Assembly (NCBI GenBank): GCA_022818135.1
Contig: JAFMSR010000015.1
Span: 25,956,127-26,020,126, forward strand
Source of the DNA: Saxidomus purpurata
Taxonomy: Eukaryota > Mollusca > Bivalvia > Venerida > Veneridae
Reading direction: 5' to 3'
Length of the DNA stretch: 64,000 nucleotides
In this document: positions 56,821 through 64,000 of the stretch, in pieces
Position numbering within the stretch: the stretch's first letter is position 1
Layout of the letters: each line of letters starts with the position of its first letter
Position numbers and translations under genes: made by a program
Notes under the pieces: generated by a model
Databases searched by the model: none
Seen by the model: the letters and a program-made list of their open reading frames with translations, nothing else
What the model was told of the DNA's origin: nothing

Positions 56821-59800
56821 TATCAACTAAGGACGAGATGTTGAAGTGGTTTTTTACCTAGGATTGCTATACAACAGATTTCCACAAAGTGACCGTACAT
56901 GTATATTATCCGACAGTTGCTGTCTCAGAGAACTCCATTTCAAATGAATTAGTACTGATGTCACCACATGCTAACAAAAATGGATAAGGTACATTACAGC
57001 ACAATTTTTTTAATTATTTGAGTAGGCATTAGGTAGCAAAGCGGTTCCTCTAAGGCCAAATGTTAGTCTGATTTGATTAAGAACTGGCTAGTGTGTCACA
57101 CAATTATTTGACAAGACATGAAAGTCTTTAATAAAATTGTAGTCATTTTCATTCATGTATGTCTAAGTATATCTTCGCTATAATCACTCTAAACGTTCAC
57201 ATTTTGAATTTGACCCTTACGTTATATAGACAATGGGCTTGTAAAACATATAGAAAATTCCAAGTTCTGAAATAAGCAATTGTGTAAGGTTTATAGAAAA
57301 TTATTGCGGAAATTTTGAGAGAAAACCCGAGACTCGGACAGGAAGCAATACGGACACTGGTGCAATGACTGATTGACTTTTTTTCTAGATTTATTATAAC
57401 ATAAAACAAAACCTTGCTGTGATATGAATATATTACCGGAATTTTGATGTTCAGACATACAAATTAACGAAAATAGCTCTTGATATATCTATTATAACAT
57501 AAGATATAAAGGAAACAACAAATGAATAGAATACGTTTTTAACAGCACGCGAGTCGTTGATATTACGACGGAAAAGACCCTGAAAGCCATCAAATTTCAA
57601 TTTTGTAGGAAAAGTATGAAGCGCTTTAGGATAATTCTGAGGTAGGCAATTTTGAAATTCCATGATTATTATCCTGTTTCTAGTGTCAGGGTTTTATCGT
57701 GCACGCCTAAAATAACACTCAAATTACGGCATTTGTTTACAAACCAATATATCTGATAACAATAATACGTTTCTGTTTGTTTCTAAGGAAAGAAAAACTG
57801 AATTAACGATGGAAGTGTGTATTTAGTTTACAGAAGTCTTGTATTGATATGTTACTCTCTCTTCTCATCAAAAGTTCGACTGTTCGACGTTTTATATAGA
57901 AGTAGTTGCTTGTTGACGCATGCTTGACAATCATGACTTCACCGTTTTAACTATTTATACAATGTAATACTTACAAAATCTTCACATTAAACGCAGAACT
58001 CATTTCCTTACAGACATATTCGCAATTCTAAAGGTAACAAAAACTCAGTTTAGCTTTCTTTAACCAGAATACTCGCGTGCTGTTAAAGATCACCGAATAA
58101 CGCACCATTTAATCACTGTTAAATCTCATTTGGAACTATTTCGTTGGAGCAGGAACAGCCACTGAAAATGATCAATTCGACCCTGCTATGTTGTTATAGC
58201 GTAAAACTGACAAAGTTAATTATTTCTTGCGCCATGCCGGAATATTTTTGTCTAGGATTTCAGTAGTTAATTGTATGAACGTCAGAACTATCCCAGGGGC
58301 CATAAGGTAAAGAATTATGTGCTAAAACATGAGAATAGTACTATATATTACAAACAGAGGTGACTTGTTACGTTACTAGTACATGTACAAAGAGATAAAA
58401 CTTTCAGAGTTGAAATGATACAGAAATATTAAGAAATAGTTCAACGCTTTTTTCGATATTAATAAGCATAAACTGTATATAACTGTTACAGTACATGATT
58501 TCACTGTAGACGGAAAAACTAGTAAACACTTGGCAAAAATTCTGTAGTTTTTTATATAAAAAAATATTTTAAAGTTGGTTTTCCTCCTTATTGGACTATA
58601 TATTACCCCACTATAAAAGTATGGAAGTTCCGATACGCTCGAGATATGGCGCTTATTTTGGCTTTGGTTATTGATTGTTACATTTCGCCTTATCTAAACA
58701 GATGCTTAATACGATTACACTGTTAAACACATTTCTCAAATATTCTGTTAGGTATTTTACATATAGATTGATTGTTTCAAGAAGAAATTGAAATAGCTCT
58801 AAATACTTGACTTAATGAGAGGCATCGTCTTCCGCATGCAACAAATACATGTTGTCACGACATTTTAAATGTTGAATAAGCCAAAGAAATAATCCTGAAT
58901 ATCTTAGATTATACGGTTTACAGATTACTTATTCTCAATTGTTTTAACTAAGAGAAAACTGTTTCTGGTACATTTCTGTATCATATATTAGTTAACAGAA
59001 ATATACTACATGTACATTGTATATGATATGCCTCATGTATTCTATATCGCAAACATTCTTTCATTCCTACTTTGCTATATATTACAAGCATATGTATTTG
59101 AGCTTGTTTTCTTTGATTCATGTTACTACTTTGGAACGTAGATGTAAGGCGTATGAATATGTCACAACTGACATATCTAATTATTTCTGCCAGATTTACA
59201 TTGGCAGAAAAGGTGCAATTTATTACGGAAGTTCAAAATAATTGGCAAAACACAGGTTCTTCTTAGGAACGTGTAAGGTGATAAAGTTTGACAGGGGGTC
59301 CTCATTAAACAACTTCTTTCTTTTTCAGTTAACTTATTATACAAAATGTACATGTACGATAACTTTATTGGAATCAATGGCATGTAATTCACAAAGTAAA
59401 ACTGCATGTAGAAGGATTTTCTGTGATAATTCAGCTTTGAATTCTACTATCTCGTAGTAAATTGTAACTACTGCTACGCAAACTTTGTCTTCGTCATTCA
59501 CGAAAGAGACTATTCCCTCTTGGCTGAGTGCGTACATTATGCTTTTTGGCCTGGAGTTGAATGCGATAAAATAAGATCAAAATGAAGTGTTCTTAAAACT
59601 GCACTAGATTAATTTTCTTGGTTTATAATAGTGTCCATCTATTCAAGTCTCATTTCAGTAACATTGTATCAGTGGCAACTGATTTATAGAGAGTATATAT
59701 ATCTAAGTGTGATATAATTATCTGTTTGGTTGATGACTTTTTCTTTGCTTGATTATTAGTAGTTGATTACCTCCGACATTTCTAAACATGCACAAAACAT

Positions 59801-60779
59801 TGTCCAATCAGTTGAGGATACATATTTAAACGATTCCAAGTATTACAACACTATCGACAGATGGTCAATCAAATGACAGTTTTGTGAAATACTTTCCAAT
59901 TCGAAGCTGTCATCGGTGTTTAAAAATAGGATCATTGAAGGAACGTTACTTTGTTGTATGGTTAACAACTACCTTTAACGAGGAGATGCCGATAAAGGTT
60001 CATGCTATTCTATTTAGCTCTAACAGACACATTGTTCAGTAAATTGTAAATGTTTTCGTTTCAAAAGAGCAGTATCAGGCAACGTCATTATTTCTACCAA
60101 TGTTCAAAGTATCTTTAAATACCTATAAACTAGCTAACGTTTTTTTTTAGAAACATTGATTGTAGGCAGTTTTAAAGCAAATGATTGACACTGGTACATC
60201 ATATTCAAGACATTGCTTTTCCATAGCAGTATCAAGGCGTTGAGACTGTCTGTTATCATAAACGCTGTTAACCACATCTCATAATACCCGGATGGTAGAA
60301 AAATGTGACCTTTTGTTCCAAAAGCTTTTGTAAATGCTAGCTAGGAAGAAATATTAGACAAGTAGTTCCCTTGGTAGAGCTATCTATCAAATTAAATGTC
60401 TTTGACAGATACTAAAGCGGACTACTTAGCGGCAATTTACGTATGGCTAAAATTATGAAAATGTCTGTCACTTAAGAAAGAGTACAAATGTACTCTAAAG
60501 ATTTACAATAAACGTTATGTAATTTTAACATTTTAGAAAGAACTATATACGAACTTTGTAAGGGATATCCTTGGTGTCGCTATACAGATATACATTGAGC
60601 TTATCATACAAAAAGGTTCAGACTATAAAATTAATGTGTTATTTCTATGGCCTATTAATACTGACCACTGTTGTAAGTAAAGTTTTCATACATGTAACAG
60701 CTATATTTGTACATGTATTAATAGTGACAATGAGAGTTGAAACTTATGTTGACAAGGAACCAGACTGAAATAAAAAGAG
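56821..60779. other. no gene recognised
   Basis: Several open frames of 65-76 codons (57197-57409, 57451-57663, 59017-59537) overlap on opposite strands without domains. A tataaaag word at 58613 lacks any supporting context. Confidence 0.4.
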
Positions 60780-61200
60780 CTAGAATTGTGTCCTAGGACA
60801 CGAATGCCCCAATATTTCACCTCTCAAAAAGAGAGCATATTATCATTTTGCTGTAACTGACCTGATGTGTTTAGGTGAAAAGAAGATAGTCCAGTAGGTC
60901 ACGTAACTTTTGGTCCGGGCCCACTTGGAACAGAGTGGTATGACTTGAACAATCTTGATACAGGCCCAATAGGCAATTGTATATTTGTGTTAAGTTTGGT
61001 GACTCTTGGTCAATTAATAAAGGAGCAGCGCAGGCATTATATTTTCAAGACCTATGAACGAACGGAAGAGCAATTCCATACCCCACCCCCCATAACATAC
61101 AAAACGTGTCACCGTCGTTGCACTGTGTGTATTCCGACAACATTAAGCCTATGTATAATCAAAGCGCTGTGAGCGCTGAAGGCCTGGGGGCTATAGGTTA
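60780..61200 (-). mobile_element. Helitron-like fragment
   Basis: On the minus strand it ends with the hairpin gtgtcc-ta-ggacac (60788-60801, a perfect palindrome) followed by aatt and ctag (60780-60783). The adjacent gaatgcccca corresponds to the gggggcat segment beside the hairpin of the 3.9-5.4 kb element. The internal sequence differs, so it is a related family and not a copy. The other end may be near tgggggctat at 61186-61195. Internal words include a ctctc-aaaa-gagag stem (60822-60836). Confidence 0.6.
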
Positions 61201-61577
61201 ACTCCCCGAAAAACAACTTTTGACCTACGTGTTTTGCGCTGAACCTTACCTAAAGCGCGGGTCGAAATATACAGAGGACGAAATTCAATATATGACACAG
61301 AATGAATGATTCACAAATATATGGGTGGCAGGGAAGTTTGTTTTATTATAAAACGTACGTTAAATGAAAAATAATCACATAGTCAACATTATAAATTGTT
61401 TAAGCCACTAAAAATTATCAGATCTGCGCTTTGTACAACTTCAAGCGATATGATCTGATGATGTGGATCGAAAATTATTGTGTACCAAAGACAAGACCTT
61501 GATTACCAGCAATGAAATATAAATACGGTACTGTACAATGTGGATAACAGAGAAAACCAAAAATGATTCTGGGTTAC

Positions 61578-61668
61578 CTTGTAGTTGTAATCGGTGAAAC
61601 CGTTCACTGGGCCTTGACATGCAGCGTCCTCGATAAATGGCGGGTGATTTTGATCACGTGAGTTCCTT
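61578..61668 (-). CDS. weak candidate internal exon
   Basis: A GC-richer minus-strand patch reads in one open frame ending FIEDAACQGPVNGFTDYNYK, immediately followed by a donor-like aag|gtaacc. An AG stands at 61669-61670, but there is no polypyrimidine tract before it. The residue composition is protein-like and the contrast with its AT-rich flanks is marked. I do not recognise the domain. It could belong to a gene continuing outside the window or be chance. Confidence 0.25.
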
Positions 61669-61817
61669 CTCGGGAATGTACGTAAATTATATCTTTTTTT
61701 TGTAAAGAAATTTATTTCTAGGTAAATATATATGTAATCGTTCGTAAATAACAAAGTTGTCAATGAAATAACATCGGAAATTTGAAAATCAAACTACAAA
61801 CTCTTATATCGAGCTCC

Positions 61818-61861
61818 GTACGTTTCCGTAAATTTCCGTAAATATCCGTACTTTTCCGTGA
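61818..61861 (+). repeat. short ttccgta tandem array
   Basis: Four degenerate units of about ten bases built on ttccgtaaa / atccgtac / ttccgtg. Confidence 0.7.
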
Positions 61862-62131
61862 TATGCATATGATTATCTTCCGTAATCAGCTAACAGCGCA
61901 TTAATTTCTAAAACAGAAAAAAATGTGTAATGCAGCCCGTAAGCTATATACCTTCCTGCAATCGTTTCAACTCTTTTTATTTGCAATATGTTCTTATCAT
62001 ATGCGACATTCAAACAGAATATTGATCTGGTCTGTCTTGCACTACTTTCGCATAGCGCATGTTTACAGTTGTTATTCGCACATAGCACAGTTAAATTTCT
62101 TGCAGTGTTTGAAATGTGGTATGCTAACTTG

Positions 62132-62159
62132 GGCCTAGGGGACTTTCAGTCCCCAGGCC
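62132..62159. repeat. short GC-rich hairpin
   Basis: ggcctaggggact and agtccccaggcc pair into a 12-bp stem with one bulged base and a ttc loop, standing out from AT-rich flanks. Function unknown. Confidence 0.6.
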
Positions 62160-62575
62160 AAAAATTGTCAAACATGTCATGAAAATCCTTTATCGGGCAG
62201 AGTGTCTGTAAAATATACGTAGGTCATGTTGAATTTAATCCTTTTAGATACTGTTTTTAAGTATAGGCTAGTGTCCATTATGATGCATTTACGAAAATAA
62301 ATTTGTCTGGCGCGGCGCATGACGTGCGGCCAATTTATTGTAGTAAATGTATTATAATGAACATTTACCTACTAAGTGTTTGAAATTATGTTTTGTAAAA
62401 AAGCATTTTTTTCCCATTTACTGACTCTGCATCTCGTAAATGCTAGTTAGGAAGAATTTACCAAAGTTAAAGGGCAGCGAATACTGCGCTGAGATTGGAC
62501 AGTATTTCAAACACAAAGATACATTGGCATCACGTTCTTTTTACCTACACATAACTTAAACCTACAATTTTGCCA

Positions 62576-62620
62576 ATCCTATTTAGCAAATCCTATTTAG
62601 CAAAAAATCCTATTTAGCAA
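62576..62620 (+). repeat. 14-bp tandem repeat, three copies
   Basis: Three identical units of atcctatttagcaa at 62576, 62590 and 62607, with a three-base spacer before the third. Confidence 0.9.
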
Positions 62621-64000
62621 ATAATTTGGATAATTTGTTCTATAGAGATTAATGGCACATTTTGTTTAACTTAATTTTAATGAAACACCGAATGCACTAT
62701 GTGCAAGATTAAATCTGTTTATAAATAAATGTGATTACGAATTCCATTCTGCCTAACCATGTTTCTAACACTAACAGAAGAATCTGAACAATCCTTAATG
62801 CTGTGCGATCTCAGTAGGGTTGTAATGATTAAATTTAAAACTTGGCAGAAAGCATAGCCGCATATTAGGAGGATCAAAACTGATTCTCAGAGTTTCATCC
62901 ATGGAATCAATAAAATTTTTAATGCCTTCAACCATTCTGTTGCGATGATTCTTCACTATGGCGTGAACATTTTTATTGTACAATTATAGTGTTAGGTACA
63001 GGGTCTATATATTTGTTCTGAATTCAGTTGCATGAGTATTTGTATTGAATACCACTTACTAGTACTCGTAATTCGTGGGTACATGTAGTGCGATAGAAAA
63101 TTTGTTTTCACTTGCGCTGTCGAATGTGTACTGTAGACAAACGAGTATTACGAATTTCAAAGTTATTGCAAAAATATATATATACTTGTACCAATTCTAT
63201 TGATACTGAACAAAGTGAAAATCTTTTTTGTCTGTTCTAGAGAAATATTGATAATTCAGTTCCGTCTCTTTTGCTTATGAGGTGCATTACCAAACAAAAG
63301 TTATGTCTTGCATGTTTTCAAAGGTTTTTCTGTACCTTTAAACACTTAACTTCACATGAAATCATTTAAAATGTATTTGTGCTTTAAATCATGTATGAAA
63401 AGAAAAGTCTGACACAAAATGAACAACACATGCTGAGCTCGAACACAAATGAACTGAAGAAATAATCGGTCAGCATTTTCAGCTATTTGGCATAACTCTA
63501 AACGTGATCTACAAAGGAATCACATAATATTTTATATACTGTTGCAATAATCGTATTTAAGATTCATTATACGATACAAAATGTCTCCGATATGAATATA
63601 TCATGAGGAGGAAGATACGAAGTTCAGACATACAAATTGGACTTTTAAGCTCCAAGAAGATTTACAATGGCGCTAGATAAAAAGTAAACAGTTATGTCAT
63701 GCAAACATTCGATTTTCGTAATATTGTTGAATAATATAATTACATTTGCGAAGACTTCCTGAATTATAATTATAGTTGTATTACTGAAAAATAAGCGACA
63801 TAATGTCTCGTGCAATTCCAGTTTCTGAAACTTTCTTTATTCAGTTACATTTATCTATAATGTATCTATGACACAAACCTCGCATTATTTTGATTTTCAT
63901 AAAACTAACATGACCCGTCAATAACATGTGTCAAGTTAAATGACTGTAACTAGCGAAAAAGATGGTCAAACTTCTTTTATGGTTGTATACAAATTCCAAT

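Larger units (their letters stand above)
61201..64000. other. mostly gene-free right edge
   Basis: Apart from the candidate exon at 61578-61668 and the short repeats listed separately, no gene is supported. Overlapping frames at 61873-62182 and 62795-62983 lack domains. Confidence 0.4.

Overview
This window reads as AT-rich, gene-poor animal DNA, most likely from a bivalve mollusc. The evidence is the lack of dense bacterial-style ORFs, one spliced exon with a consensus donor, tRNA-derived SINEs, many short inverted-repeat elements, a pearl/Helentron-like element whose tandem-repeat core lies beside a GTCC/GTCA (ACGG-type) microsatellite, and frequent acatgta words. The bivalve placement is inference from repeat families; I could not search a database.

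Layout. 1-3.2 kb: no gene, one GT-rich dispersed repeat. 3.2-17.7 kb: three diverged, head-to-tail copies (A, B, C) of one non-coding block. Each was later altered by its own insertions and deletions, so the sister copies record several empty insertion sites. Copy A carries a 1.54-kb Helentron/pearl-like element, a TA-flanked MITE and a SINE. Copy B carries a 1.26-kb inverted-repeat element. 17.7-26 kb: no convincing gene, two short inverted-repeat elements. 26-32.7 kb: a second, weaker set of local duplications, with a 57-codon ORF in its middle copy and a stop-ridden relative upstream. 30.7-44.9 kb: foldback elements, a tRNA-type SINE, a TTAA-flanked MITE, a cysteine-rich ORF with a decayed neighbour copy, a 730-bp foldback element ending in a long hairpin, and short tandem repeats. 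48.5 kb: another MITE.

The only confident protein-coding feature is at 49672-50113 on the minus strand: the first coding exon of a neuroligin-like (cholinesterase-fold) cell-surface protein, with a start codon, a hydrophobic leader, the conserved CPQ and EDCLYLNIW motifs, and a consensus splice donor. I did not recognise its following exons (expected at lower coordinates); much of the left part of the window may be its intron sequence or may lie beyond it. 50.1-64 kb: two inverted copies of one MITE family, a second copy of the SINE seen in block A, a GT-rich repeat, a Helitron-like fragment, and a weak candidate exon near 61.6 kb.

I found no rRNA, intact tRNA gene, CRISPR array, or complete transposase or reverse transcriptase. 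I did not find a new multi-gene system. The most unusual structure is the pair of locally duplicated non-coding clusters, which act as internal controls that delimit transposon insertions.
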